Assembly (NCBI GenBank): GCA_947494825.1
Contig: CANLWN010000002.1
Span: 682,001 to 746,000, forward strand
Direction: 5' to 3'
DNA: 64,000 nucleotides
Origin: an uncultured Flavobacteriaceae bacterium
Lineage (GTDB): Bacteria > Bacteroidota > Bacteroidia > Flavobacteriales > Flavobacteriaceae
Shown here: positions 10,445-21,024 of the stretch, piece by piece
How positions within the stretch are numbered: position 1 is the stretch's first letter
How the letters are laid out: every line of letters begins with the position of its first letter
Made by a program: the position numbers and the translations under genes
Notes under the pieces: generated by a model
What the model was told of the DNA's origin: nothing
What the model saw: the letters and a program-made list of their open reading frames with translations, nothing else
Databases searched by the model: none

Positions 10445-10843
10445 TTAATAGACGTAGCATAAAACTTCACCGCCCACATTTTCCTTTTTTGCCTGCTTGC
10501 TGGTCATTACGCCATGGGAGGTAGATACTATAGCTACGCCCAAACCGTTGAGTACCCTAGGCAAATCATCGGAACTTGCATACTTGCGAAGCCCCGGCCT
10601 ACTTATGCGCTGTATTTTCTTAATTACAGGTTCTTTGGTAAGCCTATCATACTTTAGGGCAATCTTAATGATGCCCTGCACTTCGTTCTCCTCGAATTTA
10701 TAACTCAAAATATAGCCTTGATCGAACAATATTTTGGTTACTTCCCTCTTTAAATTGGAAGCAGGTATTTCCACTACCCTATGGCCCGCTCGGCTGGCAT
10801 TCCTAATTCTTGTTAAATAATCTGATATAGGATCTGTAAACAT
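10445..10843 (-). CDS. rpsH: Small ribosomal subunit protein uS8
   Basis: S8 binds helix 21 of 16S rRNA, and in E. coli it also represses its operon at the rplE mRNA. The 132 residues start MFTDPISDYLTRIRNASRAG and end with the signature LGVAIVSTSHGVMTSKQAKK. It lies 19 bp after rpsN. Confidence 0.97.
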   Translation of the reverse strand: MFTDPISDYLTRIRNASRAGHRVVEIPASNLKREVTKILFDQGYILSYKFEENEVQGIIKIALKYDRLTKEPVIKKIQRISRPGLRKYASSDDLPRVLNGLGVAIVSTSHGVMTSKQAKKENVGGEVLCYVY

Positions 10844-10862
10844 CTCTTTACTTTTTAACGTA

Positions 10863-11132
10863 TTACCAACTTGCTTTTTTCACCCCGGGAATCAATCCCT
10901 TATTGGCCATTTCCCTGAACATTACCCTAGAAACTCCAAAAGTTCTCATATATCCTTTGGGTCTTCCCGTCAACTTACAACGATTGTGCATGCGCACGGG
11001 AGAGGCGTTCTTTGGCAGCTTCTGTAGTGCCTCGTAATCACCGGCCTCCTTTAACGCCTTGCGCTTTGCGGCATATTTGGCTACGGTCTTTGCTCTCTTG
11101 ACTTCGCGGGCCTTCATTGATTCTTTAGCCAT
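10863..11132 (-). CDS. rpsN: Small ribosomal subunit protein uS14 (zinc-free form)
   Basis: S14 sits in the 30S head near the A site. This 89-residue version has the long N-terminal part and lacks the C-x2-C pairs of the short zinc-binding form; the only Cys is in [18 protein letters not shown]. It is therefore the C-minus type. It starts 1 bp after the rplE stop, so the two are probably translationally coupled. Confidence 0.97.
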   Translation of the reverse strand: MAKESMKAREVKRAKTVAKYAAKRKALKEAGDYEALQKLPKNASPVRMHNRCKLTGRPKGYMRTFGVSRVMFREMANKGLIPGVKKASW

Positions 11133-11133
11133 A

Positions 11134-11685
11134 CTAATTCTTTTTAAAGGGTAGTCCTAATTCGGTTAATAATGATTTTGCTTCCTTATCGGTACCAGCG
11201 GAAGTGACAAATGTAATGTCCATTCCATTGATCCTGTTGATCTTATCGATATTGATCTCGGGAAAAATAATTTGCTCGGTAACGCCCAAATTGTAATTTC
11301 CACGGCCATCGAACCCGGTAGCCCTGATTCCCTGAAAATCCCTTACCCTGGGTAAAGCACTGGTAATCAATCTATCCAAAAACTCGTACATCCTTTCACC
11401 GCGAAGGGTAACTTTGGCCCCTATGGGCATTCCCTTACGCAACTTAAAGGCGGCGACGTCCTTTTTGGACACTGTGGAAACAGCCTTTTGACCGGTGATG
11501 TTGGTCAGCTCGTCCACGGCATAATCGATCAGTTTTTTATCCGCTACAGCTGCACCTACGCCCCTGCTCACAACTATCTTTTCCAGTTTGGGCACTTGCA
11601 TTACATTTTTGTAACCAAATTCTTCCCTGAGCGCCTTGATCACGCGCTCCTTATACTCTTGCTTTAATCTTGGAACGTACCCCAT
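11134..11685 (-). CDS. rplE: Large ribosomal subunit protein uL5
   Basis: L5 carries 5S rRNA into the 50S subunit and contacts the P-site tRNA. The 183 residues contain [13 protein letters not shown] near residue 33, [19 protein letters not shown] near 95 and [18 protein letters not shown] near 130, all family hallmarks. It lies 2 bp after rplX. Confidence 0.97.
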   Translation of the reverse strand: MGYVPRLKQEYKERVIKALREEFGYKNVMQVPKLEKIVVSRGVGAAVADKKLIDYAVDELTNITGQKAVSTVSKKDVAAFKLRKGMPIGAKVTLRGERMYEFLDRLITSALPRVRDFQGIRATGFDGRGNYNLGVTEQIIFPEINIDKINRINGMDITFVTSAGTDKEAKSLLTELGLPFKKN

Positions 11686-11687
11686 AA

Positions 11688-12002
11688 CTAAATAACTTCG
11701 TTGGATTTCTTGGAAAACCTTACTTTCTTACCATCCCTTACTTCATATCCTACCCGTGTGGTCTCTCCAGACTTTGGATCGATCAACGCCAAGTTGGAAA
11801 TATGCAAAGGAGCTTCTTTCTTTACAATGCCACCCTGAGGGTTCTTTGCACTGGGCTTCTCATGCTTGGACACCATATTGGCGCCTTCCACAATTGCTTT
11901 GTTCTTTTCACGGTCTACGCGAACCACTTTACCTTCGACCCCTTTGTGGTCCCCAGCAATGATCCTGACCGTATCCCCTGTTTTTATCTTCAATTTTGTC
12001 AT
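11688..12002 (-). CDS. rplX: Large ribosomal subunit protein uL24
   Basis: L24 starts 50S assembly and lies at the tunnel exit. The 104 residues open with the KOW motif ([20 protein letters not shown]) and continue with [20 protein letters not shown], typical of bacterial L24. It lies 13 bp after rplN. Confidence 0.97.
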   Translation of the reverse strand: MTKLKIKTGDTVRIIAGDHKGVEGKVVRVDREKNKAIVEGANMVSKHEKPSAKNPQGGIVKKEAPLHISNLALIDPKSGETTRVGYEVRDGKKVRFSKKSNEVI

Positions 12003-12015
12003 CTCTACTAGTATG

Positions 12016-12384
12016 TTAAAGCACCTCCGGGGCCAATGATACGATTTTCATAAATTGCTTGTCACGAAGTTCTCTTGCGACCGGGCCAAAAACACGTGTA
12101 CCCCTCATTTCCCCAGTGGGGTTCAACAACACACAGGCGTTGTCATCAAAACGTATATACGAGCCATCGGGTCTGCGCACTTCTTTTTTGGTACGTACTA
12201 CCACAGCTGTGGAAACGGCTCCCTTTTTTATGGTTCCGTTCGGCGCAGCTTCCTTTACGGTAACCACGATCTTGTCCCCGACGGAAGCGTACCTCCTTTT
12301 GGTACCTCCCAGTACACGTATGGTAAGCACTTCCTTTGCCCCTGTGTTATCCGCTACCTTTAATCTAGATTCTTGCTGTAACAT
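12016..12384 (-). CDS. rplN: Large ribosomal subunit protein uL14
   Basis: L14 takes part in intersubunit bridge B8 and is a binding site for the silencing factor RsfS. The 122 residues start [20 protein letters not shown] and end with [20 protein letters not shown], both characteristic. It lies 2 bp after rpsQ. Confidence 0.97.
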   Translation of the reverse strand: MLQQESRLKVADNTGAKEVLTIRVLGGTKRRYASVGDKIVVTVKEAAPNGTIKKGAVSTAVVVRTKKEVRRPDGSYIRFDDNACVLLNPTGEMRGTRVFGPVARELRDKQFMKIVSLAPEVL

Positions 12385-12386
12385 AA

Positions 12387-12644
12387 TTATTTAGCTCTTT
12401 CAATGATTTCAACTAATCTCCAACACTTGGTCCTACTCAACGGACGGGTCTCCATAATTTTAACGGTATCCCCGATATTGCAGTTGTTTTCCTCATCGTG
12501 CGCAACATATTTTTTCGTTTTCAAAACGAATTTACCATACATAGGGTGCTTTACACGCTTAACTTCGGAAACCACTATCGATTTCTCCATTTTGTTACTG
12601 GTAACAATACCTACTCTCTCTTTTCTTAAATTTCTATTTTCCAT
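12387..12644 (-). CDS. rpsQ: Small ribosomal subunit protein uS17
   Basis: S17 is an OB-fold primary 16S binder. The 85 residues contain [20 protein letters not shown] at the start and [19 protein letters not shown] near the end, as in the family. It lies 13 bp after rpmC. Confidence 0.97.
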   Translation of the reverse strand: MENRNLRKERVGIVTSNKMEKSIVVSEVKRVKHPMYGKFVLKTKKYVAHDEENNCNIGDTVKIMETRPLSRTKCWRLVEIIERAK

Positions 12645-12657
12645 AAAGCAGAACCGA

Positions 12658-12849
12658 TTATTGTAAGTCCCTTTTTGTTAATTCAGTTGCCAATCTTGCT
12701 ACCGTTCTTCTCACTTTTCTGATTTGAAGCGGGTTTTCCAACGGAGTAACGGAATGTGCCATTTTTAAATCTGCGTGTTGCTTTTTAAACTCGGCCAATT
12801 TTTCATTTAGCTCCTCAACTGATAATTCTTTTATTTCCGATTGTTTCAT
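12658..12849 (-). CDS. rpmC: Large ribosomal subunit protein uL29
   Basis: L29 is a two-helix protein at the tunnel exit, next to L23, forming part of the docking site for SRP and trigger factor. The 63 residues [20 protein letters not shown] to [14 protein letters not shown] fit the family exactly. It lies 19 bp after rplP. Confidence 0.96.
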   Translation of the reverse strand: MKQSEIKELSVEELNEKLAEFKKQHADLKMAHSVTPLENPLQIRKVRRTVARLATELTKRDLQ

Positions 12850-12868
12850 GATTCCTTACAATTAAAAA

Positions 12869-13288
12869 TTAGCCCGCGTAGTCCCTGGCAACAATAAACT
12901 TTGTTTTTACGGGCAGTTTCTGTGCCGCTAGGCGCAATGCCTCCTTGGCCACATCAATGGGCACACCGGCCACCTCGAACATAATTCTGCCTGGGGTAAC
13001 GACTGCCACAAAATATTCGGGGGCACCCTTACCTTTACCCATACGTACCTCCAAAGGCTTTTTCGTAATGGGCTTATCCGGGAAAATCTTGATCCATAAT
13101 TGCCCTTCCCTTTTCATATAGCGGGTAGCAGCAATACGCGCAGCCTCGATCTGACGTGAGGTGATGAACTTGGAATCCAAGGATTTGATGCCGAACATTC
13201 CGTTTGAAAGTTGATGTCCTCTTCCGGAAATCCCTTTCATACGTCCCTTTTGCGCTTTACGAAACTTGGTTCTTTTTGGCTGTAACAT
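12869..13288 (-). CDS. rplP: Large ribosomal subunit protein uL16
   Basis: L16 helps place the A-site tRNA at the peptidyl transferase centre. The 139 residues begin [20 protein letters not shown] and include the signature [20 protein letters not shown]. The conserved Arg that some bacteria hydroxylate lies near residue 81 (RMGKGK). It lies 22 bp after rpsC. Confidence 0.97.
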   Translation of the reverse strand: MLQPKRTKFRKAQKGRMKGISGRGHQLSNGMFGIKSLDSKFITSRQIEAARIAATRYMKREGQLWIKIFPDKPITKKPLEVRMGKGKGAPEYFVAVVTPGRIMFEVAGVPIDVAKEALRLAAQKLPVKTKFIVARDYAG

Positions 13289-13310
13289 TTCTTCTTACTT
13301 CTTTAAAAAA

Positions 13311-14030
13311 TTACTTTCTACGACGTTGCGGTTTCTTGCCTCCTTCTTGCTTGCCTCCTTTTCCTTGGCCTTTGGACATCCCTACCAAGGGAGAAAGTTC
13401 TCTCTTCCCGTAAACCTCGCCTTTCATGATCCAAACCTTGATTCCCAATCTACCATAGGTGGTATGGGCCTCGTGCAATGCGTAATCGATATCTGCCCTA
13501 AAGGTGGATAAAGGGATCCTTCCGTCCTTGTACGATTCCGAACGTGCCATTTCTGCACCGTTCAAACGTCCCGATATCATTATTTTTATCCCTTCAGCGT
13601 TCATCCTCATGGCAGCGGCAATGGCCATTTTAATGGCGCGCCTGTACGAAATTCTGTTCTCTATTTGGCGTGCAACGCTTGCTGCTACTAGATTTGCATC
13701 TACCTCGGGCCTTTTGATCTCATAAATATTGATCTGGACCTCTTTATCGGTAATCTTTTTAAGTTCTTCCTTTAACTTATCTACTTCCTGGCCTCCTTTA
13801 CCGATGATGATACCGGGTCTGGCCGTTGTAATGGTAACTGTGATAAGCTTTAGGGTACGTTCAATGATTACCCTGGACACACTGGCTTTTGCCAAACGCG
13901 CATGAACATATTTTCTGATCTTATCGTCTTCGGCCAATTTGTCGCCATAGTCATTTCCTCCGTACCAGTTGGATTCCCACCCCCTGATAATTCCTAGACG
14001 ATTTCCGATTGGATTTGTTTTTTGTCCCAT
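13311..14030 (-). CDS. rpsC: Small ribosomal subunit protein uS3
   Basis: S3 lies at the mRNA entry tunnel and has helicase-related function. The 239 residues contain a KH domain with [20 protein letters not shown] (GKGG loop) near residue 80 and the S3 C-terminal domain [20 protein letters not shown]. The last 20 residues are a Gly- and Lys-rich tail longer than in E. coli. It lies 10 bp after rplV. Confidence 0.97.
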   Translation of the reverse strand: MGQKTNPIGNRLGIIRGWESNWYGGNDYGDKLAEDDKIRKYVHARLAKASVSRVIIERTLKLITVTITTARPGIIIGKGGQEVDKLKEELKKITDKEVQINIYEIKRPEVDANLVAASVARQIENRISYRRAIKMAIAAAMRMNAEGIKIMISGRLNGAEMARSESYKDGRIPLSTFRADIDYALHEAHTTYGRLGIKVWIMKGEVYGKRELSPLVGMSKGQGKGGKQEGGKKPQRRRK

Positions 14031-14040
14031 ACTAAATGCT

Positions 14041-14448
14041 CTAGCTTTGTGTGTTATTGTTAGATCCCAACACCAAGGTTACGTGATTGGAACGTTTTCT
14101 AATTCTATGTGCCCTTCCCTGTGGTGCAGGTCGCAAACGTTTAAGCATACTCCCTCCATCCACACGGATCTCCTGGATAAAAAGATCGGCATCCTCTATA
14201 TTGGCATCCTCATTCTTGGACTGCCAGTTGGCAATAGCGGAAAGCAATAATTTCTCTACTTTGCGAGACGCCTCTTTCTGACTAAACTTTAAGATGGCAA
14301 GTGCTTTTTCTACTTGTACCCCTCTGACCAAATCCGCCACAAGACGCATTTTCCTGGGTGAGGTAGGGCAATTGTTCAATTTAGCGAATGCTACTTGCTT
14401 TTTCTCTGCCTTCAATCTTTCGGCCATTTGTCTTTTTCGAACTCCCAT
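14041..14448 (-). CDS. rplV: Large ribosomal subunit protein uL22
   Basis: L22 has a long beta hairpin lining the exit tunnel, and changes in that hairpin give macrolide resistance. The 135 residues include [17 protein letters not shown] near residue 27 and the hairpin [20 protein letters not shown] near 105 with no unusual insertion. It lies 3 bp after rpsS. Confidence 0.97.
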   Translation of the reverse strand: MGVRKRQMAERLKAEKKQVAFAKLNNCPTSPRKMRLVADLVRGVQVEKALAILKFSQKEASRKVEKLLLSAIANWQSKNEDANIEDADLFIQEIRVDGGSMLKRLRPAPQGRAHRIRKRSNHVTLVLGSNNNTQS

Positions 14449-14451
14449 AGC

Positions 14452-14730
14452 TTACTTTTTTCCTTTATTTTTTGCACCGGCATGACCGCGGAAAGACCGC
14501 GTTGGTGAAAACTCACCCAGTTTGTGCCCCACCATATTCTCAGTAACATATACGGGCACAAATTGTCTCCCGTTATGAACAGCTATGGTCTGGCCAACGA
14601 AATCCGGCGTTATCATAGAAGCCCTGGACCAGGTTTTAATAACCGTCTTCTTTCCAGATTCTACATTCTGATGGATCTTTTTCTCTAAGCTATAGTGAAC
14701 GTAAGGTCCTTTTTTTAATGAACGTGCCAT
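14452..14730 (-). CDS. rpsS: Small ribosomal subunit protein uS19
   Basis: S19 binds with S13 in the 30S head. The 92 residues begin [20 protein letters not shown] and contain the signature [20 protein letters not shown]. It lies 12 bp after rplB. Confidence 0.97.
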   Translation of the reverse strand: MARSLKKGPYVHYSLEKKIHQNVESGKKTVIKTWSRASMITPDFVGQTIAVHNGRQFVPVYVTENMVGHKLGEFSPTRSFRGHAGAKNKGKK

Positions 14731-14742
14731 TTCTTTTGCTTT

Positions 14743-15567
14743 TTATTTCTTTCTACGTTCTATGATATACTTATTGGTGTCTTTGGTCTTGGAACGTGTC
14801 CTGTATCCTTTTGCAGGAACACCGTTCCTTGATCTTGGATGACCACCGGAAGCCCTGCCTTCACCACCGCCCATGGGGTGATCCACTGGGTTCATGGCAA
14901 CAGGTCTTGTTCTTGGCCTTCTGCCCAACCATCTACTTCTACCTGCTTTACCGGAAACGATCAATTGATGATCCGAGTTGGATATCGCACCTACCGTAGC
15001 CAAACAATTGGCCAAGATCAACCGGGTTTCCCCTGAAGGTAGTTTTACGGTAGCAAACTTTCCTTCCCTGGCCATCAACTGGGCAAAGGCACCGGCACTA
15101 CGTGCCATAACGGCACCCTGGCCGGGTCGCAGTTCGATGCATGAAATGATAGTTCCCAAAGGGATTTCGTTCAAGGGAAGTGCATTCCCAATGTCGGGAG
15201 TTGCGTTCTTACCGGACGAGACCTTCTGATCTACCTGAAGCCCGTTTTGGGCCACGATATAGCGCTTCTCGCCATCAGTGTATTCCACCAAAGCGATAAA
15301 TGCCGTTCTGTTGGGATCGTACTGAATGGATTTCACCGTAGCCTCTACACCTTGCTTATCCCTTTTGAAATCGATAACACGATACCTTCTCTTATGACCC
15401 CCGCCTTTGTAGCGCATGGTCATTTTTCCTTGACTGTTTCTACCTCCCGACTTTTTTAACGGAGCGAGCAAGCTCTTCTCCGGCTTATCAGTAGTAATCG
15501 CGTCAAATCCGTTTACTACTCTAAAACGCTGTCCGGGAGTGATTGGTTTTAATTTTCTAACTGACAT
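14743..15567 (-). CDS. rplB: Large ribosomal subunit protein uL2
   Basis: L2 is needed for subunit joining and peptidyl transferase activity. The 274 residues include [20 protein letters not shown] near residue 41 and the catalytic-region block [20 protein letters not shown] near 225, which contains the conserved His. It lies 9 bp after rplW. Confidence 0.98.
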   Translation of the reverse strand: MSVRKLKPITPGQRFRVVNGFDAITTDKPEKSLLAPLKKSGGRNSQGKMTMRYKGGGHKRRYRVIDFKRDKQGVEATVKSIQYDPNRTAFIALVEYTDGEKRYIVAQNGLQVDQKVSSGKNATPDIGNALPLNEIPLGTIISCIELRPGQGAVMARSAGAFAQLMAREGKFATVKLPSGETRLILANCLATVGAISNSDHQLIVSGKAGRSRWLGRRPRTRPVAMNPVDHPMGGGEGRASGGHPRSRNGVPAKGYRTRSKTKDTNKYIIERRKK

Positions 15568-15576
15568 TTCTTGTCT

Positions 15577-15867
15577 TTATAGATTACTGTAAAAATCAAT
15601 AATATCACCTTCCGCTACATCCACTATTGCCTTTTTATAAGCGTTGGTCTTACCGTGCTGCACACCTGTTTTGGTGAAGCGCGTCTTACGCTTGGGCCCA
15701 TAGTTCATGGTACGAACCTTTTCTACGGAAACCCCGTAGGTAGCTTCGACCGCATCTTTGATCTCAAGCTTGTTCGCCTTTGGGTCAACAACGAAACCAT
15801 AACGATTGAACAACTCGCCATCGGCGGTCATCTTTTCGGTAATAATCGGTTTTATCAACACACTCAT
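15577..15867 (-). CDS. rplW: Large ribosomal subunit protein uL23
   Basis: L23 forms the main chaperone docking site (trigger factor, SRP) at the tunnel exit. The 96 residues start with LIKPIITEKMTADGE and include FVVDPKANKLEIKDAVEATY, both characteristic. It lies 7 bp after rplD. Confidence 0.97.
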   Translation of the reverse strand: MSVLIKPIITEKMTADGELFNRYGFVVDPKANKLEIKDAVEATYGVSVEKVRTMNYGPKRKTRFTKTGVQHGKTNAYKKAIVDVAEGDIIDFYSNL

Positions 15868-15874
15868 CGTTTCC

Positions 15875-16504
15875 CTATTTATTTAAGTTCGATTCTATTC
15901 CTTCCAAGGAACCTTCAAGAAGCACAATATTATTTGCATTTAATATTTTGTAAGTGCTTAATTCTGAGTTAGTTATGACCTCAGAACGCTCCAAATTGCG
16001 TGACGACAAATATACGTTATTATTTGAATCGCCCAACACAAATAAAGATTTTTTGTTTTCCAGTCCCAACGACTTTAAAACCTGGATAAAATCCTTGGTT
16101 TTGGGCGCTTCAAAATTGAAGTCCTCAACAACCAAAATGGCATCCTCTTTTGTCTTTAAACTCAAAGCCGACCTTCTGGCCAAACGCTTCAAGTTTTTGT
16201 TCAATTTTTGTGTGTAATCCTTGGGTCTTGGTCCAAAAATTCTACCACCTCCACGAAAAATTGGAGACTTGATACTACCTGCACGGGCAGTACCGGTTCC
16301 TTTTTGTTTTTTGATCTTTCTTGTACTACCTACAATTTCCGCACGCTCTTTTGACTTGTGCGTTCCTTGCCTTTGGTGTGCCAAATACTGTTTCACATCC
16401 AAATAAATGGCATGGTTGTTAGGTTCTATTGCGAAAACAGCATCAGAAAGGTCTGCCTTTCTCCCTGTTTCTTTTCCCTTGATATCTAAAACTGCTACCT
16501 TCAT
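15875..16504 (-). CDS. rplD: Large ribosomal subunit protein uL4
   Basis: L4 lines the exit tunnel and in E. coli also represses the S10 operon by transcription termination and translational block. The 209 residues include [20 protein letters not shown], the tunnel loop [20 protein letters not shown], and [20 protein letters not shown]. Its ATG shares one base with the rplC stop (TAATG), so translation is probably coupled. The attenuator-like element upstream of rplC would be a natural target for L4-type feedback, but that is inference. Confidence 0.97.
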   Translation of the reverse strand: MKVAVLDIKGKETGRKADLSDAVFAIEPNNHAIYLDVKQYLAHQRQGTHKSKERAEIVGSTRKIKKQKGTGTARAGSIKSPIFRGGGRIFGPRPKDYTQKLNKNLKRLARRSALSLKTKEDAILVVEDFNFEAPKTKDFIQVLKSLGLENKKSLFVLGDSNNNVYLSSRNLERSEVITNSELSTYKILNANNIVLLEGSLEGIESNLNK

Positions 16505-17121
16505 TACTTCCTAATAGTTACATAAGCGTTCTTATGACCGGGAACACAGCCTTTTACGACTAAAAGGTTCTTTTCCGGAACAACTTTTAAAACTCTAAGG
16601 TTTTGAACGGTCACTTTTCCTCCACCCATTCTTCCGGCCATTTTCATCCCTTTGAATACCCTTGCAGGGTAGGATGCAGCACCGATCGAACCTGGAGCCC
16701 TTAACCTGTTGTGTTGTCCGTGCGTCGCCTGACCAACACCCGCAAAACCGTGTCTCCTTACCACACCTTGGAAACCTTTTCCCTTGGAAGTGGCCGAAAC
16801 ATCCACAAATTCTCCTTCTACAAATAGATCTACGCCTAGCGTATCTCCCAATTTGTATTCTCCTTCATAACCTTGGAACTCAACGACTTTTTTCTTGGGA
16901 GAAGCACCTGCTTTTTTGAAATGGCCGGTCTCGGCCTTGTTTGCACGTTTTTCTGCCTTGTCATCGAAACCAAGCTGAAGGGCACTGTACCCGTCTACCT
17001 CTTCGGTTCTGACTTGGGTAACCACGCATGGTCCAGCTTCGATGACGGTACATGGAATGTTCTTTCCATTTTCGTCAAAAATGCTGGTCATACCTACTTT
17101 TTTTCCTATTAACCCAGACAT
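16504..17121 (-). CDS. rplC: Large ribosomal subunit protein uL3
   Basis: L3 is an early-assembling 50S protein whose loop reaches the peptidyl transferase centre. The 205 residues begin [20 protein letters not shown] and include the signature [20 protein letters not shown] and the loop Gln in [20 protein letters not shown], which is methylated in some bacteria. It is the first gene after the 163-bp rpsJ-rplC spacer and may begin a separately controlled part of the operon. Confidence 0.97.
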   Translation of the reverse strand: MSGLIGKKVGMTSIFDENGKNIPCTVIEAGPCVVTQVRTEEVDGYSALQLGFDDKAEKRANKAETGHFKKAGASPKKKVVEFQGYEGEYKLGDTLGVDLFVEGEFVDVSATSKGKGFQGVVRRHGFAGVGQATHGQHNRLRAPGSIGAASYPARVFKGMKMAGRMGGGKVTVQNLRVLKVVPEKNLLVVKGCVPGHKNAYVTIRK

Positions 17122-17175
17122 ATTTATATTTAATTAACTATTAATTACTCTTTTTGTATTTGCCGATTATTTGGC

Positions 17176-17218
17176 AAAAAAACAGGGTCAAAAATACTTC
17201 AACCCTGATCGTATTTTT
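17176..17218 (-). promoter_or_regulatory. Attenuator-like element between rpsJ and rplC
   Basis: Read on the minus strand, CAGGGT (17207-17202) pairs with ACCCTG (17188-17183), and the helix is followed at once by seven T (17182-17176), a typical intrinsic terminator. A second helix competes with it: AAAAATAC (17218-17211) is fully complementary to GTATTTTT (17197-17190), which is the terminator loop. The order of the arms is A1-B1-A2-B2, so forming one helix disturbs the other. With only 1 nt between A2 and B2 a full pseudoknot looks strained, and mutually exclusive folding is more likely. The element lies 55 bp upstream of rplC. Confidence 0.6.
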
Positions 17219-17258
17219 TCACCGTTTTTCCTTCGCGAAACGCTCCGGACATGTCATC

Positions 17259-17275
17259 CGCTTTTCCAGAAAGCG
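17259..17275 (-). promoter_or_regulatory. Hairpin in the rpsJ-rplC spacer
   Basis: CGCTTT (17259-17264) and AAAGCG (17270-17275) form a 6-bp stem with a 5-nt loop, shortly after the rpsJ stop. There is no T tract. It may be part of the folded leader that precedes the attenuator-like element. Confidence 0.3.
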
Positions 17276-17284
17276 AATCAATAA

Positions 17285-17590
17285 CTAGACCTTTATCTCC
17301 ACCTCAACACCGCTGGGAAGCTCTAGCTTCATAAGGGCGTCGATGGTTTTGGATGAGGAACTGTAAATATCCAAAAGTCTTTTGTACGAGCTCAATTGGA
17401 ACTGCTCCCTAGATTTTTTGTTTACGTGCGGCGAACGCAGCACGGTAAAAATCTTTTTGTGTGTTGGCAAAGGAATTGGCCCTGTTACAACAGCTCCCGT
17501 GGTCTTTACCGTTTTAACGATCTTCTCGGCAGACTTGTCCACCAAGTTGTGATCATATGATTTTAATTTTATTCTGATTTTTTGACTCAT
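17285..17590 (-). CDS. rpsJ: Small ribosomal subunit protein uS10
   Basis: S10 (NusE) is a 30S head protein and also joins NusB in antitermination complexes. The 101 residues include [20 protein letters not shown], the signature [20 protein letters not shown] and the C-terminal [11 protein letters not shown]. It follows fusA by 10 bp and so sits at the end of the str-type segment rather than directly before rplC. Confidence 0.97.
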   Translation of the reverse strand: MSQKIRIKLKSYDHNLVDKSAEKIVKTVKTTGAVVTGPIPLPTHKKIFTVLRSPHVNKKSREQFQLSSYKRLLDIYSSSSKTIDALMKLELPSGVEVEIKV

Positions 17591-17600
17591 CTTACAAAAT

Positions 17601-19730
17601 TTAAACGGTTGTTACCCCTTTTGCTACTTTAATTACCTCTTCTGCAATATTGGTCGGTGTCTCCGCATAATGATCAAACTCCATTGTGGAGGTTGCCCTA
17701 CCGGAAGACAGGGTTCGCAATGAGGTAACGTAACCGAACATTTCTGCAAGCGGCACGGTAGCTTTGATTACCTTGGAACCGGCTCGGTCCGACATATCGC
17801 TGACCTGGCCTCTCCTTCGGTTAAGGTCGCCCACAATATCACCCATATTTTCCTCTGGGGTAAGCACCTCCAATTTCATAATCGGTTCCATAATGACCGC
17901 TTTGGCGGCTTTGGCAGCCTCCTTATAACCCAACTTGGCGGCAAGTTCAAAGGACAACTGATCCGAATCCACATCGTGGTATGAACCGTCTGTAAGGGTC
18001 ACTTTCATGGAATCCATTTCGTAGCCGGCCAAAGGACCGTTCTTCATGGCCATCTTAAAGCCTTTTTCTACAGAAGGAACAAATTCCTTGGGGATGTTAC
18101 CCCCTTTGATCGCGGAAACAAATTCAAGACCGCTTTTGCCTTCCTCAGCAGGTTCCATGGTAAATACGATATCGGCAAATTTACCACGACCACCGGTTTG
18201 CTTCTTATAGATTTCCCTGTGGTTGGCAGTGGCCGTAATGGCCTCCTTGTATTCTACCTGAGGTTGTCCTTGGTTCACCTCTACCTTAAATTCACGTCTA
18301 AGACGGTCTACGATGATATCCAAATGTAGTTCGCCCATTCCCGAGATAATGGTCTGCCCGGAGGCCTCATCGGTCTTCACCTGGAATGTAGGGTCCTCTT
18401 CGGCCAATTTGGCCAGTGACATGCCCAATTTATCAATATCGGCCTTGGTTTTAGGTTCCACGGCAATACCGATTACAGGATCTGGGAAATCCATACTCTC
18501 CAAGACAATCGGATGTTTTTCATCAGACATGGTATCCCCAGTCTTGATATCCTTAAATCCTACTGCAGCACCAATATCACCTGCTTCGATATAATCGATG
18601 GCATTTTGTTTATTGGAGTGCATTTGATAAATCCTTGAGATTCGTTCCTTTTTGCCGGAACGGTTATTCAATATGTAAGATCCGGCGTCCAAACGGCCAG
18701 AATACGTTCTAAAAAATGCCAGGCGCCCTACAAAGGGATCGGTGGCAATCTTAAAAGCCAAGGCAGAAAACGGCGCCTTAGCATCGGGCTTTCGGCTTAT
18801 CTCGTTCCCGGTGTTGGGATCTGTTCCCACAATATCCTCCTTATCCAAGGGAGAAGGCAAATACCTACAAACCGCGTCTAAAAGAAACTGAACACCTTTG
18901 TTCTTAAAGGAAGAGCCACAGATCATTGGAATAATGGCCCTGTCCATCACAGCAGCCCTCAAGGCGGCATGTACTTCTTCTTCGGTAATGGAATCTTCGT
19001 CCTCGAAGAATTTTTCCATTAAGTTTTCGTCGTATTCCGCAACCGCCTCGATCAAAGCGGCCCTGTATTCTTTGACTTCAGCTTCCATTTCGGAAGGAAT
19101 ATCGACTACATCAAAGGTAGATCCGAAGTTATCCTCATGCCATACAATGGCCCTGTTTTTTGCCAGATCAACAATGCCTTTAAAATCAGCTTCGTCACCT
19201 ATGGGCAACACAATGGGCACAGCGTTGGATCCCAACATGGTCTTCACCTGGTTGCATACCATCAAAAAGTTAGATCCCTGGCGGTCCATTTTATTGACAA
19301 ACCCTATACGTGGCACCTTGTAGTTATCGGCCAACCTCCAGTTGGTCTCAGACTGGGGCTCTACCCCGTCTACCGCACTGAACAAGAAAACCAAACCATC
19401 AAGAACCCTCAAAGATCGGTTTACTTCCACCGTAAAATCCACGTGGCCGGGAGTATCGATAATATTAAAGTGATATTCTTTGGCATCTGCGGTTGGCTTT
19501 CCGTTTTCGGTAGGAAACTGCCATTCACAAGTAGTGGCTGCCGAAGTAATGGTGATTCCACGCTCCTGCTCTTGTTCCATCCAGTCCATCGTGGCAGCAC
19601 CATCGTGCACCTCGCCAATTTTATGGCTTACGCCCGTATAGAAAAGTATACGTTCTGTAGTAGTGGTCTTGCCCGCATCAATATGCGCAGCAATACCTAT
19701 ATTTCTAGTAAATTTTAAATCCCTTGCCAT
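17601..19730 (-). CDS. fusA: Elongation factor G
   Basis: EF-G drives translocation and, with RRF, ribosome recycling. The 709 residues carry the five-domain arrangement. The P-loop [10 protein letters not shown] is near residue 16, the G2 region [14 protein letters not shown] near 55, the DTPGH motif near 92 and NKMD near 145. The C-terminal domains include the domain IV loop [17 protein letters not shown]. It lies 9 bp after rpsG. No tuf gene follows, unlike the E. coli str operon. Confidence 0.98.
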   Translation of the reverse strand: MARDLKFTRNIGIAAHIDAGKTTTTERILFYTGVSHKIGEVHDGAATMDWMEQEQERGITITSAATTCEWQFPTENGKPTADAKEYHFNIIDTPGHVDFTVEVNRSLRVLDGLVFLFSAVDGVEPQSETNWRLADNYKVPRIGFVNKMDRQGSNFLMVCNQVKTMLGSNAVPIVLPIGDEADFKGIVDLAKNRAIVWHEDNFGSTFDVVDIPSEMEAEVKEYRAALIEAVAEYDENLMEKFFEDEDSITEEEVHAALRAAVMDRAIIPMICGSSFKNKGVQFLLDAVCRYLPSPLDKEDIVGTDPNTGNEISRKPDAKAPFSALAFKIATDPFVGRLAFFRTYSGRLDAGSYILNNRSGKKERISRIYQMHSNKQNAIDYIEAGDIGAAVGFKDIKTGDTMSDEKHPIVLESMDFPDPVIGIAVEPKTKADIDKLGMSLAKLAEEDPTFQVKTDEASGQTIISGMGELHLDIIVDRLRREFKVEVNQGQPQVEYKEAITATANHREIYKKQTGGRGKFADIVFTMEPAEEGKSGLEFVSAIKGGNIPKEFVPSVEKGFKMAMKNGPLAGYEMDSMKVTLTDGSYHDVDSDQLSFELAAKLGYKEAAKAAKAVIMEPIMKLEVLTPEENMGDIVGDLNRRRGQVSDMSDRAGSKVIKATVPLAEMFGYVTSLRTLSSGRATSTMEFDHYAETPTNIAEEVIKVAKGVTTV

Positions 19731-19739
19731 TACTGATAA

Positions 19740-20216
19740 TTAAAATCTAAAGTGAGAGAATGCTTTATTGGCTTCTGCCATTTTATGGGTGTCCACTCGT
19801 TTTTTAACCGCTGCGCCTTCTTCCTTGGCAGCCGCTAGTACCTCTGCAGCCAACTTTTGCGCCATGGATTTTTCGTTTCGCTTGCGCGCAAAGCTGATCA
19901 ACCATTTCATGGCTGTAGAAATTTTGCGGTCCGGACGTATTTGCATCGGGATCTGAAAGGTGGCCCCACCTACTCGCCTGCTTCGTACCTCCACATGTGG
20001 CATTACATTGGAAAGTGCATCCTTCCACAATTCCAAAGCAGATTTTTCATCATCTGTTTTCTTCTCCTCTACGATATCAATGGCATCGTAGAACACTTTA
20101 AAGGCGATGGACTTCTTTCCATCCCACATTAACATATTCACAAAACGCGTAACCAACTGGTCGTTAAACCTGGGGTCTGGTAAAAGTGGTCGCTTTTTAG
20201 CTTGCTTTTTTCTCAT
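19740..20216 (-). CDS. rpsG: Small ribosomal subunit protein uS7
   Basis: S7 organises the 30S head and contacts the E-site tRNA. The 158 residues start [20 protein letters not shown] and include [20 protein letters not shown], the family signature. It lies 21 bp after rpsL. Confidence 0.97.
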   Translation of the reverse strand: MRKKQAKKRPLLPDPRFNDQLVTRFVNMLMWDGKKSIAFKVFYDAIDIVEEKKTDDEKSALELWKDALSNVMPHVEVRSRRVGGATFQIPMQIRPDRKISTAMKWLISFARKRNEKSMAQKLAAEVLAAAKEEGAAVKKRVDTHKMAEANKAFSHFRF

Positions 20217-20237
20217 GTCTTCTCTTTAAAGTTCGAA

Positions 20238-20612
20238 TTACTTTTTAGGGCGTTTTGCACCATACTTAGATCTGCGTTGGGTCCTTCCGGCAACACCGGC
20301 CGTATCCAAAGCACCTCTGACGATATGATACCTCACACCTGGTAAATCCTTTACCCTTCCGCCTCTTACTAATACTATCGAGTGCTCCTGTAAATTGTGT
20401 CCTTCCCCAGGAATATACGCGTTCACTTCCTTCCCATTGGTCAACCTTACACGGGCAACTTTGCGCATTGCCGAGTTCGGTTTTTTGGGCGTGGTAGTAT
20501 AAACACGCGTACAAACCCCTCTACGTTGAGGACACGAATCCAAAGCAGCCGATTTACTCTTCTTAGTAATTGTGGCCCTTCCTTTTCGTACTAATTGTGA
20601 AATTGTTGGCAT
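20238..20612 (-). CDS. rpsL: Small ribosomal subunit protein uS12
   Basis: S12 controls decoding accuracy at the A site. The 124 residues have [12 protein letters not shown] with Lys43 and [11 protein letters not shown] with Lys88, the residues changed in streptomycin-resistant mutants; both are wild type here, so the ribosome should be of the sensitive type. It is the first gene of the superoperon, with a consensus promoter upstream. Confidence 0.98.
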   Translation of the reverse strand: MPTISQLVRKGRATITKKSKSAALDSCPQRRGVCTRVYTTTPKKPNSAMRKVARVRLTNGKEVNAYIPGEGHNLQEHSIVLVRGGRVKDLPGVRYHIVRGALDTAGVAGRTQRRSKYGAKRPKK

Positions 20613-20657
20613 ACTATATTATATATGTATAAACTTTTACCCTCTTTTAAGGGCTGG

Positions 20658-20688
20658 CAAATGTAGTAATTATTCATAATATTTCAAA
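20658..20688 (-). promoter_or_regulatory. Promoter of the ribosomal superoperon
   Basis: The minus strand reads TTTG (20688-20685), exactly 19 nt, then TACATTTG (20665-20658). This is a perfect match to the Bacteroidota primary-sigma consensus TTTG-N19-TAnnTTTG. The predicted start near 20652 gives a leader of about 40 nt that begins with a small CCCTT-AAAA-GAGGG hairpin. Confidence 0.8.
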
Positions 20689-20993
20689 TCCATTCAGATT
20701 AATTTTCCATGTTTTTTTCCGGGCAGGAAATTATGCCTTCAAAATTGCCAAAAATCCCTGTCCTTATACCATATTATATATATAGCCTTGGGAACTCTCT
20801 ATCCCAAAGCCAAAACCACTGACTTTTTACATGGATGTGAAGCTGCTTTGCACACCTAAAAGCACCTCTATTTTTTAGGAATTATCCAATTCCCAATTAG
20901 GAATACCCAAAAATGCGTTATTGCGATTTTTTAACAAAACTGAGTACTAAAGTTGTATTATTAACCAATCTGCTAAAATTTTATTAAAATTAG

Positions 20994-21024
20994 TTTGGAT
21001 TATTAACATGAAATTGTGATTTTA
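20994..21024 (+). promoter_or_regulatory. Weak promoter candidate for susC
   Basis: TTTG at 20994-20997 is followed after 19 nt by TGATTTTA (21017-21024), which departs from TAnnTTTG at two positions. The spacing is right and the distance to the susC ATG (21053) is suitable. A weak -7 match could mean that an alternative sigma factor or an activator is used. Confidence 0.3.
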
